DNA from: Portulaca oleracea
Taxonomy: Eukaryota; Streptophyta; Magnoliopsida; Caryophyllales; Portulacaceae
Direction of reading: 5' to 3'
Assembly (NCBI GenBank): GCA_029582165.1
Contig: CM055874.1
Location: forward strand, 26,868,883 to 26,932,882
DNA length: 64,000 bases
The notes beneath the pieces were generated by a model. It searched no databases. It was not told where the DNA came from and saw nothing but the letters and a program-made list of their open reading frames with translations. The position numbers were made by a program, and so were the translations under genes. Below, in pieces: positions 1 to 12,189 of this stretch. How positions within the stretch are numbered: position 1 is the stretch's first letter; each line of letters begins with the position of its first letter.

Positions 1-310
1 TTCGTACGTCTGTACAACCAAAATGAGAGAACTCATGAGTCATGGCGTCAATGTCAAATCTCTCTTCATGCTTGATCTTGAAAGTAAAGTAATTCCTCAG
101 AGAACTAGCGGCAACCTCGTCGACGGTAAATCGGACGGTGTAATTCCAGAAAGGCTTGGTCCCACCGTCTTAATTGACCTTCGTCTTTCGCTTAACATTG
201 GGGTTGGGGCATGTCGAAGAGGTAAACGATGATATACAGGCCCATCTTGCCGATGAGATTGATGGTGGAAGAGGTTGTAATGGTGATGGCTGATAGCGGT
301 GGTCAGAAGG
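1..310 (-). pseudogene. C2-domain (SRC2-like) gene fragment, decayed
   Basis: Read on the minus strand, one frame gives NLIGKMGLYIIVYLFDMP (about 275-222). Another frame then gives KRKTKVN, a stop, and DGGTKPFWNYTVRFTVDE, followed by FTFKIKHEERFDID. The KTK, DGGT.P.WN and FTVDE words in this order are typical of the N-terminal C2 domain of plant SRC2-like calcium/phospholipid-binding proteins. The frame change and the in-frame TAA near 173 show that it is broken. Base composition here is richer in GC than the flanking AT-rich DNA, which fits old coding sequence. The fragment runs off the left edge, so the rest of the gene is unseen. The family call rests on motif memory only. Confidence 0.55.
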
Positions 311-1298
311 TTGAAGTTGATGTTTTCATCTGGGTAGAGTAAATGAGAGGTCATAGGAATTTAGGAAAGTTGAATAGAAAAAAATACTTTATTTATTTTT
401 TGCAAGTATGGGGGAATGTAAATAAAAAAATAAAATGATTGCTACAATTATTTTAAAATGAAAGGTGGTAATAATTTATTTATTTTTATAAGTATTAGAA
501 TGGTTAATTATTAAAAGTAGAAAAAGATATTTATAAATTAAAATAATAAATTTATCTCAAAAATATAATCTATAATATAAATAATGACATAAAAATAAAG
601 ATATATTTGATTCCATTCCATAACTACTTATCAAACAGTGGAAATGAAATTTGATTTCATTCCAGTTTTTCTCCAAATAACTTGAGTTTTGGTATCTAAG
701 TCCATACCCAATCCCCCAAGTTTCTAGTTCTATACTCATCCCATTCCTAAAATCTCTCCAAACAGACCCTTAGAGGCACCAAGCTACTCGCTCCTCTAGC
801 TAAGCACTTAGGAGGAGCTAAGCTGGTCGCCTACTTAAGGTCCACTAGCCAAGCATTTTGGAGGTGCTAGGCTACTCAGCCCTCGTCTCAACATCTGAAG
901 CCTAACTTCACTTGCATTAGCCTTCTAGAAGCCCAAAGCGAACTCATAGACTCCTGCCTGTAAATCACATCCTCCAATTTCATTTCATTGATTAAAGGAT
1001 TACTATCTAGGAAAATATCATTGAAAAGTACCTAAGCTGCAATGTGAATTAAGAAAATATATCTTATTAATGGCACTAGGAGAAAATACATTCTAAAGTA
1101 CCAAAACTACATTGTGCATATGAGAAAAGATACAGCTAACCATGCACTATATAGGTCATCATTAGATTATCTCTGGTTTATCATTCCCAAAAGTTTTACT
1201 GTATCATTTATGCTAAGTCAATGTATCCTTTTCAGAAGTTTATTGTGGAGGGAAGGATAACTAGCAATTAGCAAAGAAGATAAAGAGACATTGCATTG
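311..1298. other. Intergenic AT-rich sequence
   Basis: No gene is supported here. At about 770-900 there is a block of degenerate short repeats around agctaagcac.tagga/gagg, alternating GC-richer words in an otherwise AT-rich stretch. I see no splice-consistent exon. Confidence 0.5.
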
Positions 1299-1300
1299 TA

Positions 1301-1327
1301 CTCCCTCCTTCCCATATTATCTGTCAC
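1301..1327 (+). repeat. Left terminal inverted repeat of MLE
   Basis: CTCCCTCCTTCCC, seven variable bases, then CTGTCAC. It matches the inverted right end with only a few mismatches, concentrated in the seven-base spacer. Confidence 0.85.
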
Positions 1328-1914
1328 TATAACTAACTTTCTTTTTTTCCATAATATCTGTCATCTTACAATTCCAATAAGACATTTATTATTAATTCAT
1401 GAAATTTACCTTTTTTTAATTACTTCTTTCCCCCCTTTCTTTTAGAAAATTTCAATACATTAATTACAAATCCTTTTTATTTCCTTTTAATCACAATCAA
1501 AATTATTCACACATTAGTTTGCTGTCAAACAACACAACATCCAAAAAAGGGACTTGCCTATCCCATGTAGTACTAAAGCCTCTCTCTCTCTATATATATA
1601 TATATACCATAAATAAAAAGGCACTATTGTCTCATATAAATTGTTACTAAAATCTTAAATATAAAAATTAGGAAGATAAATTTTCAACATAGATATAATT
1701 GTATGTCTAATTTCTTCTTCTTCTTCATATTGTTCTAATCCTTGATGATATTCTTCTTGAATATTCATGCGATTGTCCATATAGTCTTCTACCACCATCG
1801 AATTCGCATCGTCAATGGAATCCTCCACAATCAATTTATTATCCAATGAGTCTTGAACAACCATATCTTTCAACTCTGTTAGGAAAGAGCACACCTTTAA
1901 AATAATAAAATAAT

Positions 1915-1924
1915 AAAATAATAA

Positions 1925-1977
<53 letters not shown>

Positions 1978-2010
1978 CAACAACAACAACAACAACAATA
2001 ATAACAACAA
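1915..2010. repeat. (AAT)n / (AAC)n microsatellite
   Basis: Trinucleotide runs of ataata and acaaca lie just downstream of the transposase reading frame, inside the MLE. The long poly-Ile/Val reading frame over it is a by-product of the repeat. Confidence 0.9.
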
Positions 2011-2114
2011 TACAAGTAACTAAAATGATAAAGTTCATTTATACTACTAGATTAATAAATTTATTAGGTGACCACAACCCGGACACCATAGGCATAAACT
2101 AAATAATCTATTAA

Positions 2115-3396
2115 TTAATTAAGATAACTTAAGGCTTCTTGTACTAATAGGGGATCACATTCTACTTGAATAGGTATTAGACCTTCTCGTTCTAACCTCT
2201 CTTTATTAATATGAGGAGGGTCATAATCATTCGAACCTTTAAGTTGCATTATCTCTTTCATACATAATTGTAAGGTGACAAAAATGCGATTTGCTTTCTT
2301 GGAAGGGTAATCTTCAAAGGCCCTCACAACAACATCCACAAGATCATCAACTTTTTTAGACATGCTCTTTTGTTGTGCAGCTTGAATAGCATTGAAAAAC
2401 CCGTGATCTAATACATTCAAATAAGGTGAATTAGGGGGTTGATTAATGATATGAATATTAAATCCATCTTGACTAGCCGCTCGATGAAAGTTAGGATCAT
2501 TATCCCCGATATGTGTTCTAGCATTATCCTGTTGAATGTATATAGGATTTCCTACATCCTCCCTTGGCCACTTTTCTTTTATGGCGGGTATAACCTTTTC
2601 AATTAGGTATGACTTCATGATTTCCTTAGTCACTGAAGCTATTGGTTTTGTTTCCAACGTCCCTGCTGGTCGATTAACACTTCTTCTTCTTGCTGGCTCT
2701 TTAGTAACAAAGGGGAATATACCAATCTTCCTTGAAAACGTTTCATTCCCTTGATCATCGAACCTCAGTCGAGCTACTGCGGCTAAAAACATGACTTTTC
2801 CTATGAAGTTTTTATTCTTAATAGTTCGATGTAGAGGCTTCTCATCGTGAGACAAGTAGTATTTTTGAGATCTTTTAGTCATAAAAAAGTAAAAAACCAA
2901 TTTTCGTCTATGTGAATAACATTATACAATCCAACAAAAGTTGGATTATGTGGAATACTACTCGGAACGAGCATTGATATGCAGAACCGGAGCCGAGATT
3001 TCTTATTGTCATCCGTCAAATGAGCCTTTGCAGAATTTGAATGCCGCTTTATTTTTCCATCTTTGAAATTTCTCCAAAGTGTGGACTTGCTCATTCCCAT
3101 TGCAGTAGCTACTGACAAAAGAGTCATTCTACTACTGCAAGGTAAGCTACGTAGTAGCTCCAAATCCATTTCTACTACTTTACGTCCACAATTTTTAGCC
3201 TTTTTATGATTAACATCGCCATGATCTTTTGCTTGCTTCCAAATTCGTTGTATGGTTCGCATGGAGTCTGAAAATTGGTTTGCCACCCATCCTGTCACCG
3301 CTTTTGGTATTATACCATTGGAACTTGAATGAAGTAGAATTTGATATACGATTCTACGTTCATCATTCGTTAGGGTTTTCAATTTCCTCCTTTCTC
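2115..3396 (-). pseudogene. Mariner transposase, main exon, frameshifted (DD39D)
   Basis: The N-terminal part (from 3396) contains the helix-turn-helix region with TLTNDERR and MRTIQRIWKQAK, ending at the first catalytic aspartate in VIHIDENWF. There a T-rich stretch (about 2881-2905) shifts the frame. The downstream frame resumes at MTKRSQKYYL and carries the second aspartate in QQDNARTH and the third in NVLDHGFF. There are exactly 39 residues between the last two, which is the plant DD39D spacing. The region ends SYLN-stop at 2115. A splice acceptor (ttgcag) precedes 3396, so translation starts in an upstream exon. All three catalytic residues survive. The frameshift is the only break I can see. 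Confidence 0.88.
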
Positions 3397-3625
3397 CTGC
3401 AAGTTCATCTATTCAAAAAAAAAATCATCTTTGTAGTAGACCATTAACATAGTATGGATTCAAACTAAACCAAGAGCCTTATGGAACTCAAGTTTCTTTG
3501 TCTACATTAGTGTCTTTCAAATCCCCCTTATTAATCATTTGCTCTTCACTGTTTAAAATGTGAAAGTAACACATATTTTTAGCGGTTTTAAACAAGCAAG
3601 ATGAGAAACAGTGAGCTAATGAGAC

Positions 3626-4448
3626 TGACGTATAATGGGATCACAAGATCTCATTACACAAAAGGGTTTAGGATCTTTAAGAGCGAAGATGAAAATCTCC
3701 CTTCTCAAAGTTCTTAGGATTCGAAAATGGAATGGAAATGGATAGAAAAGATGGAAAGAACTATGAAAGATGATTACCAAACGAATGTAGTTGATGAACG
3801 AATGAATGGACGATTGAATGCTTTGATTGAATGAACGATAATGGCGATTGAAGCACCTTTGAAGGATAAAGACACACCACCTTCAAGACTCTTCAATTCC
3901 TTCCTTTCACCACCAAGGATGCTACCCTTGGATAGAAGAAGGGGAGAAACTCGAAACTCCCTCAAGAGTTCGAAAACTAGCAAGGCTAGAGAGAAAACAA
4001 CAACATCAAGTGTTTGTTTGAATTTTGTATATTGATTGAATTGAATGAGATTACAAGGCACCCAAGGGGTCTATTTATACTAATAGAGGACCCCCTTGGC
4101 GTGTACATTTCAAGAAAAAGGGTGTAAACTAGCTTACATCATCTAATACATGAATGACATCATAAAGAAACAAATGAACTAAGCTAGATTACATTTGATG
4201 ATAACTTTCTCTATACTTATCCAAATCTAAAGATTCTTGAACCATTGGAAAGCTCTTGGAATGTAGATTAATTCACTCCAGGACACTTTCCTTGGTAGCT
4301 TCATGGTTCTTGAGTTAGAGAGCAAATCATCACTCCTCCATGGTTAAAACTATTCGAATGTGAACCAAGTGTGATAGTTTCAAGCTCCTTTTGAATATAG
4401 CTAAGTACTTGGCTTCCATGATGTAGGTTTGGGACCAAATCTACATCA
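3626..4448 (-). mobile_element. Solo LTR (823 bp), same family as the Ty3-type element at 51183-56789
   Basis: It starts TGACGTATAATGGG and ends AATCTACATCA, and is flanked by a perfect 5-bp duplication GAGAC (3621-3625 and 4449-4453). The first ~300 bp closely match both LTRs of the element at 51183-56789; the middle has diverged. No internal region remains, so it is the product of LTR-LTR recombination. It lies in the intron between the two transposase exons of the mariner and is therefore younger than that element. Confidence 0.88.
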
Positions 4449-4520
4449 GAGACTGACATGGTTTCTAAAAAAGAGCATAGATGCATATATATCAACAGCC
4501 ACATGAGTCATAGTAGCATA

Positions 4521-4523
<3 letters not shown>

Positions 4524-4560
<37 letters not shown>
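4524..4560. repeat. (GT)n microsatellite
   Basis: About 18 GT units, followed by a G-rich tract (tggggtggggtgggggggcg) just after the first transposase exon, inside the MLE intron. Confidence 0.95.
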
Positions 4561-4561
<1 letters not shown>

Positions 4562-4598
4562 GGGGTGGGGTGGGGGGGCGAAGTGACAGAAGCAATAC

Positions 4599-4788
4599 CT
4601 TCACTGGAGTTTTCATGTCCTTGCTCATATAGTTCTCTACGTGATTCATCTTCCTCGACTGGTTCTTGATTCAAGTCAGGCAGCAAATTGTTGTTCAAGT
4701 TTGCATCCAGTGGCACAAGACTTTCACTTGATGGAGAAGCGCTGAGATTTAGGTCATGAATAATTTCATTGGTGCCATTCAAATTCAT
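4599..4788 (-). CDS. Mariner transposase, 5' exon (acidic DLN-rich N-terminus)
   Basis: The reading frame opens at an ATG at 4788 and gives an acidic, Asn/Leu/Asp-rich leader including HDLNLSASPSS and LLPDLNQEPVEEDESRR. It ends at a GT donor (GAAG|GTATTG) at 4599. Joined to the acceptor at 3396, the phase is kept and the reading continues into ERRKLKTLTNDERR. The intron (3397-4598) contains the solo LTR and the GT repeat. The exon pair is inferred from splice signals; no transcript evidence is available. Confidence 0.6.
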
Positions 4789-4859
4789 AGGAAATTCTTC
4801 TTCCCCAACTTCATTAACGGTATTGTTTGTGCTACTTCCAAGTTCAACTCAACCGTTCT

Positions 4860-6501
4860 GAGGAATAATTAGAATTACACCAAATTTGATGACATCCATT
4901 TTTACTAGCACCACTTTGAAAAAAAATGTCAAAAAAAATGCAAAATTTCATAGCCAACAACTTGGCCTTCCACAACAAAGGGAGCAACTTCACACTATTT
5001 TTACTCAAAAAACAAGGGGAGCAAGAGAAAAGTAAACATTTTTCCTAGAATCACAAAACCCATGTTTATATGTTTATGCAAACATCAATTCAAGCATTGC
5101 CATCCCATCATCAGTATGTCCTGAGATAACATTAAGCTGCATAATCTCCAAATTATGATAGACAGCCAAAATACAACACTTGACAATTAGAATGCCACCA
5201 AAAGGGGTAGGCCACAAAGTGGTGCTAAATTTCCAGTTAATGGTTTGGTTTTACAGAAGAAAATAATACAATCCTAGACAATGGACAATACAAATGCAAT
5301 TAGGAGGTTTCATCATCATCACCAGAGCTTCAAAGTACTACAACTGAAAACCAAAAAGCTTATGGGAAGCCAAATGCAGCATCAGTAACAATAACCATAA
5401 CCAAACCTTGATGCAATGCATATGCAAACAGGGTAAAATTGAATCATATTAATCTGAAAAGGAAATCAAATCACATTCATCTTGTCTTGAAGGAAATTTG
5501 AGCAAGAACTGAGCTTAGTCCTATCCATGCAAGGAATTTAACAACCCTAAGGTAGAAAAATACCTCTGTCTTCTTGAATCTTACCTAGCAATGACATACA
5601 CTTGTCTTCTTGAATCTTACCTAGCAATGACATACGCTGCCTGATGTTCCGTTTCAGACATACAATCAAATGCTCAACACTAAAAAACAGATATGGATCG
5701 ATTCCAAATATCAAAACATGGTCATTGCTGATCAAAATATCCAAATCAAACAAGCATCACACGGTTAAATAAAGAAAATGAAAGGGAAGAAAACAAGCTA
5801 CTCCACTATCACAAAAATTTACTGGAACAAAGTAATAGGGGAAAACAGGGATAGATGAAATCAAGCAAAACATAGGCACATGAACCACAACAACAAAGAT
5901 CCAGTTAGGAAAAATTAGGAAAAAACTCAGAAAAACTATAAAATCACTCCAGAAACTACCCCGAATAAATCCAGAAATATCTTTCAACACCAAACCCAAA
6001 TTCAATTTAAGAACAGTTTTGAATTAAACCAACAATAATTAAAACTCTAAACCTAAAAAATTACAAAGAACAAACCGAAAATTGTTCTACGCTACAGTAC
6101 TAACTTGAATTCATTGAAATTGAGCCTGGATGTTGATGAAGCAAGTATTGGACTTCCAAAAAAGCTTGAAAATTTAGCCATAGCCAAACTACAGTCTTCC
6201 AATTTCCATAATTGTTGTTTTCACTACTTTCTTTTTTGTTCTTTTGCCAACACCCCATTTTATAAGAACAATTTGGTGGGAAAAACAAAATTTTTAGGTT
6301 GAAGTCCCGCGAGTCTATGAGGTGGGAAGATGAATCTGGTGATGAAGTTGAAAAGGTGAGTCTTGAATTCACTGGAGTAGCCATAGATTCATTAGCTTGG
6401 AGGTGGAGAGGTTTTTTTTCTGGAGAGAGAAAAATGGGAAACAACAATCGTGCCATTTACACCAGGTGGTAGGTATATTGGTCCGTGTGAATTAGGCGGC
6501 G
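4860..6501. other. 5' part of the MLE, no confident coding
   Basis: Upstream of the transposase exons, the minus strand has a reading frame at 6384-6100 (MATPVNSRLTFSTS...) that could be a 5' exon or leader of the transposase transcript. I have no homology to support it. The rest is AT-rich, with no recognised motif apart from the short tandem duplication. Confidence 0.3.
5567..5638 (+). repeat. 36-bp tandem duplication inside MLE
   Basis: Two nearly identical copies of a unit beginning tgtcttcttgaatcttac lie head to tail (5567-5602 and 5603-5638). Confidence 0.85.
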
Positions 6502-6528
6502 GCGACAGATATTGCGGGAAGGAGGGAG
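6502..6528 (-). repeat. Right terminal inverted repeat of MLE
   Basis: Its reverse complement is CTCCCTCCTTCCC, seven bases, then CTGTCGC. A TA follows at 6529-6530. Confidence 0.85.
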
Positions 6529-6578
6529 TATCAAACATGGACTTTAATTATGGGAAGGATACTAAATGAAAAAGAAAA

Positions 6579-6581
<3 letters not shown>

Positions 6582-6633
<52 letters not shown>

Positions 6634-6663
6634 CATAAATATATATATATATATATATATATA
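6582..6663. repeat. (TA)n microsatellite bordering the first family-G MITE
   Basis: Nearly pure TA repeat, interrupted by catacataa. It is the left border of the hairpin MITE at 6664. Confidence 0.95.
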
Positions 6664-6896
6664 GGGAACAAATACAATAGGAAGAGAGTTTAGGTAGGAA
6701 GGTGGGAAGAACAAATCACAACCCTTGATTTTACATCTGACGGTGAGCGGTCATGGATATCAGGGACTGTGGTCATGGATTTCGTGACCACAATCCCTTA
6801 AATCCATGACCGCACACCATCAGATGTAAAATCAAGGGCTGCGATTTGCTCTTCTCACCTTCCTACCTAAACTCTATTCCTACTAGATCTGTTCCC
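6664..6896. mobile_element. Family-G hairpin MITE, 233 bp, in (TA)n
   Basis: A near-perfect palindrome. The left arm starts gggaacaaatacaatagg and continues gagagtttaggtaggaagg. The right arm is its inverted copy and ends ctactagatctgttccc. The arms cover about 115 bp each. The loop side contains ggtcatggat words in both orientations. (TA)n borders it on both sides. There is no coding capacity, so mobility must be supplied in trans. Confidence 0.82.
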
Positions 6897-6918
6897 TATA
6901 TATATATATATATATATA
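6897..6918. repeat. (TA)n between family-G and family-C MITEs
   Basis: Pure TA tract that serves as right border of one element and left border of the next. Confidence 0.9.
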
Positions 6919-7448
6919 GGAAAATTGGTTTATAATAATCCCATGTTTTGCAAATTGGATGGCGATAATCCCTACTTTCACTTTGTATTCAGGTGGTCCA
7001 AAAAAAATGGATTGTAGTGGGACATTTTCGAGAGTATACCCTAAATATCATTGATTTTGTGTTGCATTTGATTCAAAACTTAGTATAACACTTTACCATG
7101 ATTTTTAATGAATTTACAGTGTTTCTCCCATTTTTTTCAATTTCTTTTCAATTTTTTACGATTTTTTCACTTTTATTATTTATAAAAAATCATAATAATT
7201 ACTCGTAGTCTCAAAAAAATAATTTAAAAAATGTTTTAGAAACTACAATTCTTTAATTTTCTAAGGGCAGGAACGAAAAAAAAAACAAAAACAACATAGG
7301 GTAGGAATGTAAAAAATAAGAAGAATGTGAAGGTGGATTTGGTACCACTACAATCCATTTTTTTTTTTTTGACCAACAGAATACAAAGTGAAAGTATCGA
7401 TTATCGCCTTCCAATTTGCAAAACATGGTATTATTATAATCGAATTTT

Positions 7449-7450
<2 letters not shown>
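6919..7450. mobile_element. Family-C MITE copy 1 (~530 bp, very long inverted repeats)
   Basis: The left end reads ggaaaattggtttataataa and the right end inverted reads tgaaaattcgattataataa. The complementarity continues through catgttttgcaaattgga, tactttcactttgtattc and ggattgtagtgg, so each arm exceeds 120 bp. The AT-rich centre has no reading frame. (TA)n borders both ends. Three more copies occur at 28488, 29390 and 40501. Confidence 0.82.

Positions 7451-7514
<64 letters not shown>
7451..7514. repeat. (TA)n between family-C and family-G elements
   Basis: TA repeat with a short tacataca interruption at its left side. Reading frames across it (Ile/Tyr runs) are spurious. Confidence 0.93.
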
Positions 7515-9336
<1,822 letters not shown>

Positions 9337-9593
9337 GTACAATCTCTTCCATTCTAGATAGGGTTATTGTAAATGACCTTTTCCTTGATCTCTATAATGA
9401 TTTGGTCTATGATGTATTGTCGGAAAATGTAAGTGACCACTCTCCTCTGCTTATTCATCTTAAGAATGAGGTTAAGAGATCATCACGTTTTCGATTTTGT
9501 AATTGTTGGTGCAAACATGAGAATTACTTGCCTTTGGTTCGGAAGGTCTGGAACACTGAAGTGTCTGGCTCACTTCAATTCCAAGTGGTTTCA
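9337..9593 (+). repeat. 257-bp tandem duplication in LINE, copy 2
   Basis: Direct head-to-tail copy of 9080-9336. From here the reading continues into the spacer between endonuclease and reverse transcriptase, so copy 2 is in the original context and copy 1 is the extra one. Confidence 0.95.
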
Positions 9594-9871
9594 AAACTGA
9601 AGCTTCTGAAATCACAGCTAAAAGTGTTACACTGGGGGAATTTTACCAACTTGTATGGTAGAGTCCAGGATAAATATAAAGAACTGAGTGAACTTCAAAT
9701 GTTGGTGTAACAGAATTGGGAAGATAATTCTCTTAAATTGCAAGAAACAGCTGTGAAGAAGGAGTATTTTGACTTTTTGAGATCTTGAAAAATGCGAGCA
9801 CCTTGATGAAACAGAAAACCAAAGCTGTCTAGTTATAATCAGGTGATCAAAACTCAGCTTTTTTCTTTTCA

Positions 9872-11668
9872 ATGCTGAAAATAAAAAGATATATGAATAA
9901 AATTTCAGCTTTGAAGGACAATTCTGGTGAAGTGCTATCTGACAGTAAAGAATTGGGAAATTTTTTGGTGAATCATTTCTCTGAATTTTTCAAGAAGGAG
10001 GACTGTGGAGGTGAACCGAGGGCTTCAACCTTGTACATGGGGAGGATTATCACAGAAGATCAAGGTACTAAGTTAACTGCTCCTTTCTCTAGAGAGCAAA
10101 TTAAAGCTTCTTTTTTCTCCATTGATAGTTCAAAAAGTCCTGGACCTGATGGCTTCAACTCTATGTTCTTTAAATCTTCACGGGAAATTATAGGTTATGA
10201 GGTAACCAATGTTGTGAACTCCTTTTTTGAGCATAGTTCTTTGCTTGGTGAATTAAATGCTACACTTTTAGCTTTGATTCCAAAGGTCCATAATCCTACT
10301 GTGGTTACTGAATTGAGGCCGATATCTTGTTGCAACGTGTTATACAAATCTATTACCAAGTTGATTTGCTCAAGGCTTAAAACTGTGCTGGATACTTTGG
10401 TGGATTTGAATCAAATCGCATTCATTGCTAATCGCTCTATTATGCATAATATTTTAATAGCAGAGGATTTGGTTAGATTCTACAACAGAAAAGGGGTTAA
10501 GCCTTCTTGTGTGATGAAGATTGATATCCAAAAAGCATATGACACGGTGGATTGGAATTTTCTTGAAAATCTATTACTTGCTTTTGGGTTTCCCATGAAG
10601 TTTGTGAAATGGATAATGGTTTGTATCAGAGGTGTTAAATTTTCAATCGGAATTAATGGTGATTCATTTGGATATTTCAGTAGTGGTCGGGGTCTCCGTC
10701 AAGGAGATCCAATGTCTCCATTACTTTTTGTTTTAGTGATGGAGTATATGGGTAGGTTGATCAAGGAAGCTTCTCAGCATCCAAATTTTACTCATCACCA
10801 GTTTTGTAAGGAGCTGGACCTAGCACACTTATGTTTCGCAGATGATTTATTGCTCTTCTGCCATGGGGATATTGATAGTGTGATGCTCTTAATGGAAGCA
10901 ATTCAGCATTTTGCGCACTGCTCAGGTTTGAAAGCCAACATCAGTAAGTCATCTCTGATCATGGATGGAATTTCTGATGAACTAAAATCTGAGTTGATAA
11001 GGAGAACAGGTTTCCAAGAAGAAAAACTTCCTTTCAAATACCTTGGAGTTCCTGTGAAGCCCTCAAAATTAAATAGGCATGACTATCAAATCCTCATTGA
11101 CAAGATGAATGCTCGTTTGAAGGGCTGGGCTGTGAATCGCCTAACTTATGCTGGGAGAGTAGAATTAATAAACAGTGTCTTAATGGCAATACACTCTTAT
11201 TGGGCTCAAATTTTTGTTCTTCCTCAAGGTGTTATTGATGCTATGATGAAGATTTGTAGGAAATTCCTTTGGGGTGATTCGAAAATTTACCCAGTAGCAT
11301 GGGAAGGATGTTGTTTACCGAAGAAGGTTGGTGGCCTAAATATCATAAATATTGTGTTATGGAATAAGGCGGCTTTGGGGAAGTTAGCTTGGCAGATTGC
11401 AACCGACAAGGAATCTCTTTGGGTCAAATGGGTTCATCATATATATCTCAAAAGGACTTCTTTTCAAGAGTGTGAGGTCAAGCAGAACGCAAGTTGGTAC
11501 TGGAGGCGTATTATCAAGGTGAGAGATGATCTAAATCGTGCTTCTAATGAGATATTATGCTCCTACAGGCACTTATTATTGGGCTCGTGTAATTTGGAAC
11601 AAATTCTGAGTCCCAAAATTCTCCTTTATTTCGTGGCTATGTGTTCGTGGAAGATTAATGACACTTGA
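9872..11668 (+). pseudogene. LINE reverse transcriptase domain
   Basis: This 598-codon frame holds the non-LTR reverse transcriptase blocks in order: KSPGPDGFNSMFFK, LIPKV with RPISCCNVLYKSITK, MKIDIQKAYDTVDW (first catalytic Asp), GLRQGDPMSPLLF, and the catalytic FADDLLLF. It ends with FKYLGVPV and the thumb region. The YADD-type box is intact as FADD. The frame ends at 11668, and a +1 change leads into the C-terminal zinc region. The true ORF began upstream in the endonuclease, so the ATG at 9872 is only the first Met after a break. It belongs to the plant L1 clade by these motifs. Confidence 0.88.
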
Positions 11669-12026
11669 TCGGTTGCAAAGGTTGGGATATCAATTGGCTA
11701 ATCGTTGTATCTTATGTTTGGATTCAGAAGAGAATCATGAACATTTATTTGAAACATGCTCATATAGTAGTGCAATATGGAAGATGGTTATACAAAAATT
11801 GGAGTGGCTGAACATTTCTTGGAAGAGAATACTTTTATCTCAGCCAGAGGTGAATTGGTCGAATAGGAGGAAACATCAAATTTATTTGATGTTTACTACA
11901 TTTATATATTATATTTGGTTTGAGAGGAATGTTAGAATTTATCAAAGTAAAATTCATCAAGTTGATTTGCTTGTGAATTTTATAGTGTGTGATGTTAAAA
12001 CGAGATTAGGAGGTGATAGAGTGTGA
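11658..12026 (+). pseudogene. LINE C-terminal zinc-binding (zf-RVT) region
   Basis: Contains DRLQRLGYQLANRCILC followed by HEHLFETCSYSS. This Cys/His arrangement is typical of the zinc-binding region after plant L1 reverse transcriptases. The frame differs from the preceding reverse transcriptase frame, showing one indel. It ends near the 3' end of the LINE. Confidence 0.8.
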
Positions 12027-12126
12027 TTATTTTGTTTTGTTTGGGCTTTTGCTTGTGCCCCTCTGGGTATGCCCAGAGTATACTTGTAATTCGTTTTGTT
12101 AATGGAATGATCTCTCCGATTTCTTC

Positions 12127-12130
<4 letters not shown>

Positions 12131-12186
<56 letters not shown>
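12131..12186. repeat. (TA)n between LINE 3' end and large family-G element
   Basis: Pure TA repeat. It lies where a LINE poly-A tail would be expected. Confidence 0.93.

Positions 12187-12189
<3 letters not shown>

Larger units (their letters stand above)
1301..6528 (-). mobile_element. Complete plant mariner-like element (MLE) with nested solo LTR
   Basis: The element is bounded by 27-bp inverted repeats starting CTCCCTCCTTCCC (1301-1327 and 6502-6528) and flanked by TA on both sides (1299-1300, 6529-6530), the standard mariner target duplication. It encodes a DD39D transposase on the minus strand, split into at least two exons. Its 5.2 kb length includes an 828-bp later insertion (solo LTR plus target duplication) in the intron. 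A MITE at the right edge of the window shares its terminal and subterminal sequence. Because the transposase is frameshifted, this copy is probably not autonomous. Confidence 0.88.

Noticed and set aside
1655..2038. 127-codon minus-strand frame with poly-Ile/Val and an acidic tail
   Set aside because: The first part is a trinucleotide repeat. The acidic tail could be MLE-derived but shows no recognisable domain or splice link.
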